From: Rehmannia glutinosa
Taxonomy: Eukaryota; Streptophyta; Magnoliopsida; Lamiales; Orobanchaceae
Reading direction: 5' to 3'
DNA: 64,000 bases
NCBI GenBank assembly: GCA_016081115.2
Contig: CM071936.1
Location: forward strand, 84,125,943 to 84,189,942
The notes under the pieces were generated by a model, which was not told the origin of the DNA, did not search any database, and saw nothing but the letters and a program-made list of their open reading frames with translations. Below, piece after piece: positions 54,900 to 64,000 of this stretch. The stretch's first letter is position 1; each line of letters begins with the position of its first letter. The translations under genes were made by a program, and so were the position numbers.

Positions 54900-55874
54900 T
54901 TCTAATTAGGTTTTGACCCAAACGGAGTATAAATAGAGACGAGGCGGCCACAAACGGGGAGACATTGATATTTGCCCTAGAAAGCTGAGAAAAGAACAAC
55001 CTTCTACCGGAGGATTCTGGAGATTGATCGTGGTCACAAACACACACTTGAGGACTGAAGATAGATGGAGAGATCATCGGCATCCCTGAGTTTTCTCATT
55101 CCATAGTATCATTTATTTTCGATTAGTTAGATATGAACTTGAATAATTTGTCTATGAATTATTTCTTTCCCATGTCTGGCTAAACATCTTTTGATTCCCG
55201 AGTTTGGGATTAGGTTAATGGATATTTTTGTTGATGTTTAATTGCAATTGAAGTTATTATTTTCATACCCTATTCGAGTACTTTGTTTTATTACTTGTTT
55301 TATCAAATGGCCATTGGTTTAACTTGCTTTGATGTATTGATTCATAATTCGAGAGATGAGTTTCAATACTAGATCTATGAGTACTTGACATGAATATTTG
55401 CAAGATTGAGAAGTCTGTGAATATTTGTGAGGATATTTGATCTTTTGTGCTTTTGGAAGTTGAATATCTTTTGTTGAGTAGAGATGCTAGCATAGATAAT
55501 CCAATCAACGTTTTTACATGCATCTCGAGAGAGAGAGGGTAAAATACTTTTCGTGATTGTCTTATAGGGAAGAATAATAATAACTTTGCTTGTGATTAAT
55601 CTGATGACAAAAAGGGATATTAACTGAAACCATAACCTAGGAATCCATTCATCTCCTTGATCTCTCAATCAACTCTTTTCTGTCTTTTTATGTAATTTTT
55701 TGCCTTGCTTTTACAAAACAAATCACTCAATTTCGATCGTCTAGATAAAAATAAGACTATTACAATCCCAATACTTGGTACATTAATTTATTAGTCTCTG
55801 TGGATTCGACCTTGCTAACCCTATTCTATAAACTACACCGTACACTTGCGGTGAAGCTAAAAATAAGGCGAACA
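54900..55874 (+). repeat. 5' LTR of A3 (core promoter to end)
   Basis: TATA box GTATAAATAG at 54927-54936. It ends GGCGAACA at 55874. The end region shares CTATAAACTACAC and the layout before the primer site with A1 (755-801). The body differs in sequence, so A3 is a related family, not the same one. U3 start uncertain. Confidence 0.65.
54927..54936 (+). promoter_or_regulatory. TATA box of A3 5' LTR
   Basis: GTATAAATAG in the expected place, about 940 bases before the LTR end. Confidence 0.6.
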
Positions 55875-55880
55875 AGTTTT

Positions 55881-55898
55881 TGGTGCCGTTGCCGAGGA
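55881..55898 (+). other. Primer binding site, tRNA-Asp type (A3)
   Basis: TGGTGCCGTTGCCGAGGA, two changes from the ideal tRNA-Asp site, six bases after the LTR end, as in A1. Confidence 0.85.
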
Positions 55899-56049
55899 CT
55901 AATTAAATATTTAGTACTAATATTGCGATAAATAGAAATATTTTTAATTTATACATTTTTCTTTCTTTTTATTTGTTGTTTAATTTTACTCCTACTGTGT
56001 TTGACTTGCTTTCTTTTGTTGGTTCAGGTAGTGCATTAACACTCGCTCG

Positions 56050-57387
56050 ATGCAAAGAGAATTAGCACCGTTCATACCAGAGGTTGAGGCTTTTGCTAGG
56101 CGAATTAGTGCGGCTACTAAACGGGCAGAAAGACATCAAGATCAGGTTATGGAGGACATGGAAGAGAACAACGGGGGTAATAACGGAGGCAACAACGGAG
56201 GTAACAATGGGCCCAACAGGGTCATTAATAAGTTACGATGCCAGGCGTTCGGCATCCGAAGAAGCGATTTGTGATTACTTTTGCCCACAGACAAATCGCA
56301 ACTATGGTGGAATTGCCAATGTCCCAATTAATGTGAATAATTTTGAGCTGAAGCCAGCACTGATTTGATGGTGCTGCAGAATCAGTTTGGGGGTTTTCCG
56401 TATGAGGATCCCAATTCTCATCTTGCGAACTTCATTCAGATCTGCAACACAATCCTGGCTAGGCACACTAACTCAGGGGAGTGTGAATACTTGGGACGAG
56501 CTGAGTCAGAAATTCTTGTTTAAATACTTCCCACCAAGTAAGACACTACAACTCAAAAGTGAGATCACGCAGTCCAGGCAGTTTGATTTTGAGCCACCGT
56601 ATGAGGCCCGAGAGAGATTTCGGGATTTATTGAGTAGGTGCCCGCAACACGGATTTCCAGAGGATCAGCAGCTTTGCTTCTTTTATAACGGGTTTATGGG
56701 ACAGACTATGTCGTTTGTGGATGCCGCAGCAGGAGGCGCTTTACTCAAAGATTCCCACATGATGCGTTTAACTTACTTGAAGAGATGGCAATGAATAGCT
56801 ATCAGTGGCCCTCCGAGAGAACTAATGTGAAAAGGGTAGCCGAAGTCTCTGATTCGGACCCAATCAAGGCATTGACGGCTCAGTTGACAACATTGACAAA
56901 TTAGTTGAGTGCTCTAACTCAAGGGACAGAGGTAAACACGGGTGCAAATAATGGGGGAGTTCCTCGAGATCTGATGGAGGAAGCTAACTTTGTAAATAAC
57001 CGGAATTTCAACAATTACCAGAACAATCAGACTCCTACCCATTATCATGCGGGTGTGAGAAATCATGAAATTGTTTCCTATGCCAATATGAAGAGCGTGA
57101 TGCAACCACCACCAGGGTTCAGTGTGACAAACAGTGTCATTAATGTGGAGGCCAAGGCATTTTTGGAAGACATTCTCACCTCGTTCATGAATGAAATGAG
57201 GAACCGGTTAAATAAAAATGAGGCTAAGATAGACAAGATCGAGGCACATGTCACGGAGTTGGCCAGCACTGTGGGTTCACAAATGAAAAATCTAGAAACT
57301 CAGATTGGCCAGTTAACGACAATCATTGGTGGACAGCATCAGAAGGGCCAGTTTCCGAGTAACATGGAAGTCAGTCCGAGAGAATAG
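56050..57387 (+). pseudogene. gag: Gag of A3, broken
   Basis: Starts MQRELAPFIPEVEAF (56050). An Asn/Gly repeat NNGGNNGGNNGPN (56166-56214) is encoded by GGTAACAACGGA-type units. After a frame change: IANVPINVNNFELKPALI. 56480-56794: VNTWDELSQKFLFKYFPPSK, TLQLKSEITQSRQFDFEPPY, RDLLSRCPQHG, FYNGFMGQ and VDAAAGGALL, the classic Athila gag core. Between HLANFIQICNT and LTQGSVNTWD a short deletion removes the KGWL region. 56905-57387 is the C-terminal part with a coiled coil (KIDKIEAHVTELA). Confidence 0.8.
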
Positions 57388-57830
57388 TTTATCGCCATTC
57401 GTCTGAAGAGCGGTACAGAGTATGAGGGGCCGTAAATTCTGGGAAGTGACGAAAAATCGGAACCACGCACGACCCGTGCATCGAAGCACGGGCAGCCCGT
57501 GCGTGGTGCCAAAGGAAGAGTTGAACAGGATGAACCATGCACGACCCATGCATCGATGCCTGGGCAGACCGTGCGTGGTACAAAAGGATTCCAGGAACAT
57601 AACATGAGATGCACAAGCCGTGCGCATATTCACGGGCACGTCGTGCATGGTACAGACCAGAGAATTCTGAACCCCGAAGATGTAGACACGGAAGTAAATG
57701 GCAGTGTTGAGGCTGAGGAAGGAATAGAGGGACAAAATGATGAACAGAAAGAGGCTGAGAAGCTTAAATCTTCTTCTAACTCTGAATTTTCTAAACATAC
57801 TATTCCCCTACCCTTTCCTCAATGATTTCA
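57388..57830 (+). other. A3 gag-protease spacer with palindrome cluster
   Basis: Holds the palindromes listed separately and an acidic stretch in the ORF at 57499-57825 (VEAEEGIEGQNDEQKEAEKL), which may be an in-frame gag-protease linker. ORFs on both strands through the palindromes reflect symmetry. Confidence 0.5.
57465..57660. repeat. GCACGRCCCGTGC palindrome cluster (A3)
   Basis: Three blocks of imperfect palindromes: CGCACGACCCGTGCATCG with AGCCCGTGCGTGG, TGCACGACCCATGCATCG with AGACCGTGCGTGG, and CACAAGCCGTGCGC with GGGCACGTCGTGCATGG. They are spaced about 60-70 bases apart. Another pair lies at 58765-58797 (CATGCGCACATGCATGG). Same word family as A1 but not upstream of a promoter here. 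Confidence 0.8.
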
Positions 57831-58470
57831 AAAGAAAAAGCTTGATGCGCAGTTTGCAAAATTCCTTGATATATTTAAGAAACTACATATTCACATACCT
57901 TTTGCAGACGCATTGGAGCAAATGCCCAATTATGCAAAGTTTTTGAAGGAAGTGATGTCCAAGAAGAAAAAGTTGGCAGAATTCGAGACAGTTAACTTGA
58001 CTGAAGAGTGCAACGCGATTTTAGAGGAAATTACCACAGAAGCTCAAAGATCCGGGGAGTTTCACTATCCCTTGTGCTATTGGTGGTGTTTTCTTTAATA
58101 AAGGACTTTGTGATCTAGGAGCAAGTATTAACTTAATGCCCTTGTCCATTTTCAGGAAACTTGGATTAGGAGAGGTGAAGCCATCCACGGTCACCTTGCA
58201 GCTTACTGATAGATCACTCACATATCCTAAGGGAATCGTGGAGGATGTGCTCGTGAAGGTAGACAAATTTATATTCCCCGTGGACTTTATGGTGCTTGAC
58301 ATGGAGGAAGATCAAGACGTCCCTCTGATACTTGGGCCTCCATTCCTAGCCACCGCATGAGCCTTGATAGATGTGCAAAAGGGAGAGCTAACATTACGAG
58401 TTAATGATGAGAAAGTGTTGTTCTCCATCTATAAGGCTGTGAAAACTCTTGATAAAAATAGAGAGCTGTA
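57831..58470 (+). pseudogene. Aspartic protease of A3
   Basis: Linker LDAQFAKFLDIFKKLHIHIP, KFLKEVMSKKKKL and FETVNLTEECNAIL, then in another frame IPCAIGGVFF, CDLGASINLMP (58105-58137, catalytic D-L-G-A), SIFRKLGLGEVKPSTVTLQL, VEDVLVKVDKFIFPVDFMVL, DMEEDQDVPLIL. One stop replaces the residue after ATA (58358-58360); continuation ALIDVQKGELTLRVNDEKVL. Very similar to A2 protease. Confidence 0.8.
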
Positions 58471-58811
58471 AATCTTTATCAGTCGTTGATTCTTGTGCTA
58501 ATACTTTTAATCTGAGTGATTGTGTGTGTGCTTTAGATCATGTGCAGGAAGTACTGAAATTTGAGAAAGCGAAGCACACGAAGAAGGACAGCAACTCAGA
58601 AGCATGCGTGTACTGTCGCTCGCACGATGCAAACGAGAAGAATATGGCATTTGACCGACGTGTGACTTCTAAGATAGAGGCAATTAAAGAAGGCTCGAAT
58701 TTATACGAGTTGGAATGGCAAGGAGAAAGACATGAAGAGGTGGCTCGCCTCACCTCGCGGACAGCCCATGCGCACATGCATGGTCCGTGCGTCAGTTCGC
58801 TGAAGCAGTAA
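58449..58811 (+). pseudogene. A3 reading frame after protease, unknown
   Basis: 120-codon ORF: KSLSVVDSCANTFNLSDCVC, KFEKAKHTKKDSNSEACVYC, YELEWQGERHEEVARLTSRT. It sits where RT should begin. I do not recognise a domain; it may be the start of a linker joined by deletion to a tail palindrome. Its last codons (HAHMHGPCVSS) are palindrome sequence. Confidence 0.35.
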
Positions 58812-59535
58812 TAAGTCGCGAATTCAGGTATGCACTCCCAATCCACACTTTTCTTTGAAATTCTATCTTCTCTTCTATGCGATATAATTCCATTCAAGTT
58901 TGGGGGGGAGAGAGTTATTATGATTGAAGGGTGTGGTGAAAAAAAATATATATATTTGCATTCATATAGTTGCATTTAGAGCATATAGGTTGCATTGCAT
59001 TAGACGTTTCTTTTTTATATTAGCACATTTATTGCTTTAGCACGTTTATTGCTTTCTTAGGTTTTTAGGGAGTGAGTTGACCGCTATTGTGTTGCCTGTT
59101 GTGATCTTGGGAGCATTCATCGAACAATTTGTGTTGTTTTGAATTGGGTGTTGAGCGTGAGTTGATCGGGATGAGAATAGATGATATGGAGCATGTGAAT
59201 ATTGAAATCATGGTTGTTATGCTTTGAATTACACAATTGCAAGACTGTGAACTTTGAGCCTTTACTGCTTTCATTATATGCAGTATTGTTTGTTGATTGA
59301 GTGTGTCATTTATGTTGATATGAATTCTAGAACTTGTTATGGTATCTCTGTCGAAGTCACATGTTGTATGAAATTTATGAAAATGATTTAAGGCCATTTT
59401 TGTTAAGCTTTTCAAGCCTTTTGCTTACCTAATGACATTAAATTTCCCTAGTTAGCCAATTTTAGCCTGTTGCCTGATCTTTTGATAGCCACATTTCAAG
59501 CCGTAACGTGATATATATGTTACCCTAAACTTGAT
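58812..59535 (+). other. A3 non-coding tail with polypurine-like site
   Basis: TTCAAGTTTGGGGGGGAGAG at 58894-58913. The following sequence resembles A1 4395-5000 (TTGCATTTAGAG, TAGCACGTTTATTGC, AAGGCCATTTTTGTT). Cut by the S4 LTR at 59536. No gene. Confidence 0.6.
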
Positions 59536-61065
59536 GTAGGTCCCAAGGGGTGTGAGTAAAGGTTAGAAGTGGGGGTTGAATAAACCTTACCAATTTTTCG
59601 AGTTTTAGTCCTTTTTTAAAAAATATTATAGAGTTAATTACACAACAGAACCTTGAGGGACAAACTAAGTTAGTTAATCAGTGAGAGTTAGCCACCCAAC
59701 AGGACTCGATAGAGTCCGTTGATAGAATAACTTTCGATTGTTTAGTCTAAACCTTAACTTGGCAGATGAGTTTTTATTGGAAGAATTAACACCCTTGAAT
59801 TTGATTTAACTTTGTTTTAACACTTGATTTTAGCACTTAGTTATTTATCAGTTGAATAGCAAATTATCAGCAGATATAAAATATGTGTGCCGAAATGTAA
59901 ATATGCGGAAATGTAAATGACACAAGTAAATTTTATAGAGGTTCAAAGATGGGGTAATTCTTCTAATCCTCTCTTCTCCAACTCCTGGAGGAATCCACTA
60001 AGTAATGATAAATTCACAAAGTGGTTATCAGTCTAGAGACAAGTCTTGATCACACAGCTGACTTGCTCCTTGGACTCAGTCTGGAGATGCCTTGGTCACA
60101 CAGTTGGCTTCTCGTTCGACTCAGCTTCTTCACAAGGCAGCTGCATTGCTACTTCAGCTCATTTTCTCAAGCTTCTTGGATTTGATCACGAAGCCTCCAA
60201 TAACTTGAGATTGGTTCGACCATGAACCTTCCTACAATCCTCCTTGGAAAGTAGACCCCTTTTGATTCTTCAAAAACTTTCCTCTTCAACAGTTTGAAGT
60301 TGTCTTTCCTACACAGCTTTGTGTTGGATCGATTTCCTTCGAGTTTCAGGCTTGAGGATTTTGCTTGAATAACTTGAGAATATTTTGCAGGTTAGAGTTT
60401 GAATAAAGCTTGCTCGTCCGTGGTTCAGGTAACCTTGAAGATATAGACTGATTTTCAAAAGACACTAGTGTTCGTTGGCTTGTCTTTTCTTGGTCTTCAA
60501 TCTTGAGATGTAGACCTTTCCTCGTATTAAATGAATGTTCAGCTTTTCAGGTTCTAACACGAGGTGCAGTACTTCCCATTGGTTTATTCCTTTTACACTC
60601 TTCTGGGACTAAGCACTTTAAGACCTGGCAGCATGGAAGTATTACTTATTTAAGTAAAGTTCTTGACTTCTGTGCAACAGATTCTTTTCAGTTAAAACTC
60701 CTCTTTGCAGCTCCCTTTTCCCCAGGTGACTTGAGTCTGCTCCAATGATTGAAAGACTCATCTGTCACTTCAACTTGTGACTTGGCTTCTTGGGTTGACT
60801 TAACTGATTCTTCACACACGCCCTCGGTTTATTCGTCTTCAGTCGAGTCCTTGATCTTCTATCTTGGCCATACTCAGTTGTTCCTCAGCGGAGTCTTCAC
60901 TTCACTTCTTTAGTTGACTTCTTGTATTTCCAGGCATAGCTGACTTGATTCAGGTCATTCAGTTCTATTTATTACAATGAGAAATACAAAGAAAATGGGG
61001 TGCCAACATTCTAGTCTAAGTTTTACATGGCATTCATCAAAATCTAAACAATAAATTTCCCAACA
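59536..61065 (-). repeat. 3' LTR of S4 (subfamily B)
   Basis: Minus strand starts TGTTGGGAAATTTATTG (61065) and ends GGGACCTACA (59536), 1530 bases. It matches the LTR at 50502. By comparison with 51360-51440 about 50 bases including the TATA box are missing at 60434/60435. The 114-codon ORF at 60955-61299 crosses the LTR edge and is not considered real. Confidence 0.85.
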
Positions 61066-61079
61066 ATTTCCCCCTATTT
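61066..61079 (-). other. Polypurine tract of S4
   Basis: Minus strand AAATAGGGGGAAATTG, ending directly at the LTR TG (61065). Preceded by GGCATCATC as in S1. Confidence 0.75.
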
Positions 61080-61336
61080 GATGATGCCAAAATTTAAAAA
61101 TATTAAACAAAATGTAAACAACAAAGATACATACAGACAATGCAGAAACAAAGAATGTATGCGTTGAATCAATCATTTTATTGATCATAGCATTCTTTCC
61201 CTTTACACAGCTGTTTACAAAGTGTATCAGAGCATAATCATATCTAGGCAATTTACAGGCATCTATGCTAAGATACAAAGAGAGAAAATACAAACACACT
61301 TTATTGAATGTATAGATGACTTACATATAAATGTAT
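61080..61336 (-). other. S4 3' untranslated segment before the polypurine tract
   Basis: AT-rich, non-coding, between the end of the 3' ORF and the polypurine tract. Matches S1 31745-31960 in position and partly in sequence (for example GCAAAGAATGATA/AAGAATG). Confidence 0.5.
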
Positions 61337-62050
61337 TTACATGAGTAAAATACACAAAGGGGTTAGCAGCAACACTTCATCTCCTTCGTAGCCTCCTTCT
61401 TTCCTCTTCAGCTCTGTCATCATCAACTCTCTTTCTTTTCTTTTTCTCTTCGCAGCATCATCTTTTCTTTTCCTTTCTTGCCTTTCTTGCCATAACTGAT
61501 CTTGTCTTTTATTTTCCTCCTTCATTCTCTTCACGTATTCATCATTCTTCCTTTCTACTTCCTGATTAGCTACTTCATCATACCCAACCCAGTAGATCCT
61601 TCCCTTCTTGCCTGGATCTACATATTCAATGTTTTTGGGTAGCGGTCTAGGTTGAAAGCCTCTTCCTCCACCACTTCTTCCTCCTCCTCTGGCTGTATAT
61701 TGTACGGGAGTCTTCTTCTTACTAGCTGAATGGCTGCTGGTAGTCTGCTGCCTATCAGCTTCGTAGCACAACTTCAAACCTTTCTCTCAGTACATATCCC
61801 AGGCTTGGGCTATAGACATGTTCTTGAGGTAACCTTCAGATTCGAGTGTTTTAAATTCTTCAACTGATCTTGGCTCATCTCCGTCATCTGGAATGGCATC
61901 TATGTCCTTCCCTGCTGAAATGCCACCGTAAGTTTTCAGAACTTCTAGAACACGGGCATCAGTCTTTCTTTCAACCTTCTTCATCCCTGCTTCCACAATT
62001 TTTCTCTTCTCAGACATGGTTACATCAGAGTGTTGGATCGGCAGAGTCAC
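61337..62050 (-). pseudogene. S4 3' ORF, C-terminal part
   Basis: 62050-61787 contains KVERKTDARVLEVLKTYGGI, SVEEFKTLESEGYLKNMSIA, QAWDMY and a stop; 61777-61337 continues directly as KGLKLCYEADRQ, VQYTARGGGRSGGGRGF (RG-rich), GRIYWVGYDEVANQEVERKN, then a charged helix (QDQLWQERQERKRKDDAAKR). Order identical to S1 30948-31740. One stop near 61788 separates the blocks. RNA or DNA binding is an inference from composition. Confidence 0.65.
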
Positions 62051-62872
62051 TGGAAGTTTGCTGATTATTGATGCTGTGACATTGCCTTGCTGAGGGTTTT
62101 AGCGAGCATTAAGGTCAAGTCCTTTGACCTTTCCCCTCAACAGTTTTTCCCTTCTCCTTCTTCTTCTCAATAGTTGTCTCTTCCTTCAGCTTCCTCAGGT
62201 ATTCCTCTTCCCTCTTTTTGGCATCATCGAAGGAGAGAAGAAGCCCTGGAAACATTCCAGAGTTCTGCTTGGAGTCTGCTGCAACTTGTGCTGTTCGAAA
62301 TTCTGAGCGAGTGTCTTTTGATTCAGCTGCCACCAGTTTCGTTCCAGCCATGATAAGGCTGAACTTCGTATTCATGTTCTCCTCAACACGCAGAATTTCT
62401 TTTCGATGAAATTCACGCAGCAGCTCCATTTCAGTTGTGTGAGAGGCATGCATTCTATCAATGTTGGCCTGCATCCTCAACTTCATATTAGCATTGTCAA
62501 CACTCCAAACCAGCATCTTGTTGTACAATGCCTTAAAGTATCGAACTTGTTAATATCGCATTGTACTCTGCTGCTGACACCACACCCTGATCGTACCACA
62601 ATTCCTCGTAAGTCTGCTTTGAGGGTGGCATCCCTATTGTCCAGACGCATATCTAATGAGGCCTGGTGCCGTTCGATATTCTCAATCTCTTCACATATTT
62701 TCTTGAAGACGTCACGGATCTCAGCTGTCACTTCGGATTCAGCTGGCGGCCATGCAGCATCGAAATCAAAGTTGGCTGGAACAATGGAGTCACTAGGGAT
62801 TACAGGATCTGCTCGAATGTTGAAGCTCAATCGAAAAAGGGAATGTTTCTTCAAATGCATGATCTCCCACAT
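62051..62872 (-). pseudogene. S4 3' ORF, coiled-coil part
   Basis: 62872-62483: MWEIMHLKKHSLFRLSFNIR, PANFDFDAAWPPAESEVTAE, IRDVFKKICEEIENIERHQA, SLDMRLDNRDATLKADLRGI, a predicted coiled coil. 62528-62115: NMKLRMQANIDRMHASHTTE, MELLREFHRKEILRVEENMN, DAKKREEEYLRKLKEETTIE. A frame change around 62520 separates them. The S1 counterpart is 30469-30990. Confidence 0.65.
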
Positions 62873-64000
62873 ATGGGATTGATTGTGTTGATTATGCCTG
62901 AGATGCCTCTGGTTGAGTTGGTACTGCTGCAGCTTGGGGAGTCTGCGCAGATGACTCGGTCTCAGATGGGCCTTGTTGAGTGGGTTGGCCAGCTGACTGA
63001 GCCTCTGCTGTCTTAACAGCTTCTTCGGCCTCAGTAGATTTTTCTGAGTGAATTACATGGTCCTCGGCTGCATCATCAGCGTCATCGGAGGATGATGAAG
63101 CCTGGGGGCTTGGTTCATCATCAAAGTTGAACTTTTGACGAGCAGCTTTAAAAGTTGCCTACCTTCTCTGTGGAAGAACAACCTCAGATGAGTCCTTTTG
63201 AGGAGCAATATGAGTGGACTCAGCTTCGTCTTCAAATCCCAAAAAGGATATGTCAAGGTTATCCTGGGAATCATGAAGAGCACTGATCTCTTTTTCAGAT
63301 TCAACATTTAGAACATGAGGGATGCTCTGAACTTCTTGAACTTTACCCAGGGAAGTCTCAACCTCCCTTGGGCCTTCAACACCTCCAGCAGTCTCAACTG
63401 TAGCGAGGTCTTCTACAATCCCTTCGACATATGCAGTTGTCTTAGGGTCTTGGACTGTGACATCCAAAGGAGTCTCAACCCATTGGATTGCACTTTCAGT
63501 GCCCAGAGTGTTAACTCCCGGGGCATTTCCATCATGTGCCTCAACTGCATAACATTGTCCTCAGCCTGCAAAGCAGTTGACACTTCAGCTTGGACAGACT
63601 GAACTGTCCGAGCTTCATCAATGTCAGTCTGATGTGATTCTTTTTCCTTTTCCACTTCGCCTCCTTTCTACAATGTGGAGTCATCTGCAACATCATTCGA
63701 CCCTGCTGCAGTGGAAGGAGTTTCCCCCTCAGCTGGCACACCAGCTGAGTGACTGACGATGGGCTCAACTTGGGTGCCCAAGTTCCCAGTTTCATCGCCA
63801 GTTCCCTTGGACCCATCTTCTGAAATAACTAGGGACGTAGCTGCAGCTATGGTTGTGGCAATCTGCTGCACTACCCCCAATGGGTCTGTCTCCAAGAGAG
63901 ATTGTGAGGACTCTCCTGGTCCTTCGATCACTCGTTGCTCATGCAATATTCTGGATTTCTTCAAAGCTTGCTGCATGTCTGACTTCTCTTGTGCAACCAT
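62873..64000 (-). pseudogene. S4 3' ORF, acidic middle part (runs off the window)
   Basis: 64000-63668: MVAQEKSDMQQALKKSRILH, VVQQIATTIAAATSLVISED, then frame changes. 63467-63159: TTAYVEGIVEDLATVETAGG, GPREVETSLGKVQEVQSIPH, FLGFEDEAESTHIAPQKDSS. The frame goes on to FDDEPSPQASSSSDDADDAA near 63110. Acidic, Ser/Thr/Ala-rich, probably disordered. Continuation beyond 64000 is expected to carry the N-terminal domain seen in S1 and S2. Confidence 0.65.

Larger units (their letters stand above)
54900..59535 (+). mobile_element. Athila-like Ty3/gypsy element A3 (RT/integrase-less)
   Basis: LTR with TATA box, tRNA-Asp primer site (55881-55898), broken gag, palindrome cluster, protease, then directly the tail with polypurine-like site (58894-58914). 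RT, RNase H and integrase are absent. The tail matches A1 (4395-5000). Cut on the right at 59535 by S4. Upstream limit of the LTR not located. Confidence 0.8.
59536..64000 (-). mobile_element. Sirevirus-like copia element S4, 3' portion
   Basis: Minus order: 3' ORF (64000-61337), polypurine tract (61079-61066), 3' LTR (61065-59536, subfamily B). The pol region lies outside the window. The 3' ORF is much better kept than in S1. The base pentamer before the LTR is CTTGA (59531-59535). Confidence 0.85.

Noticed and set aside
57313..57798. Overlapping ORFs on both strands across the A3 palindromes, including a 161-codon minus ORF
   Set aside because: Symmetric palindromes keep several frames open; no recognisable domain and antisense to A3.

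Overview
This window comes from a flowering-plant nuclear genome, probably a eudicot, in a heterochromatic block made almost entirely of retrotransposons. The background is AT-rich. I found no convincing host gene, tRNA, rRNA or CRISPR array. Almost every coding stretch is a decayed piece of an LTR retrotransposon, a LINE or a small DNA transposon. I name the parts A1-A3 (Athila-like Ty3/gypsy), S1-S4 (Sirevirus-like Ty1/copia), one L1-type LINE, two candidate solo LTRs of other families, and two hAT-type MITEs.

Layout. 1-8663: A1 (+), with a tRNA-Asp primer site, a broken gag, no pol, a broken post-pol ORF of the ATHILA ORF-1 type, a copia solo LTR inside it, and a 3' LTR cut at 8663. 8664-42735: A2 (-), another Athila/Tat-type element, split by a deep nest. 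Its gag is interrupted by a candidate 3.2 kb solo LTR (12091-40490). That LTR is interrupted by S1 (13154-38310). S1 is interrupted by a 7.6 kb LINE (17038-24645) in pol and by a 4.85 kb candidate solo LTR (32510-37359) in its 3' LTR. The latter carries a 0.6 kb hAT MITE (34090-34701). Target-site duplications support most levels. 42740-43534: an Athila-like fragment and a cut MITE. 43535-51695: S2 (-), truncated in gag by an LTR of a second copia subfamily. 51725-54300: S3 (+), LTR, primer site and gag only. 54900-59535: A3 (+), with gag, protease and tail but no RT or integrase. 59536-64000: the 3' part of S4 (-), leaving the window.

Two themes go beyond routine repeat annotation. First, a small domain resembling the 'putative plant transposon protein' family appears to lie downstream of pol both in the Ty3 element A2 and in the Ty1 elements S1 and S2. 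In the S elements it opens an unusually long 3' reading frame (acidic middle, coiled coil, RG-rich and K/R/E-rich tail; no membrane segment seen). Second, clusters of short GC-rich palindromes sit just upstream of TATA boxes or CT-rich leaders. The core word differs by family: CACACGRYCGTGTG in A1/A3, GTACCRYGGTAC in A2, GGTCGACCGGTCGACC in S3.

None of the elements looks able to move by itself. Their protein-coding parts are interrupted by frameshifts, stops or internal deletions; the exceptions are LINE ORF1 and the long stretches of the S4 3' reading frame. Boundaries given as approximate were judged by eye.
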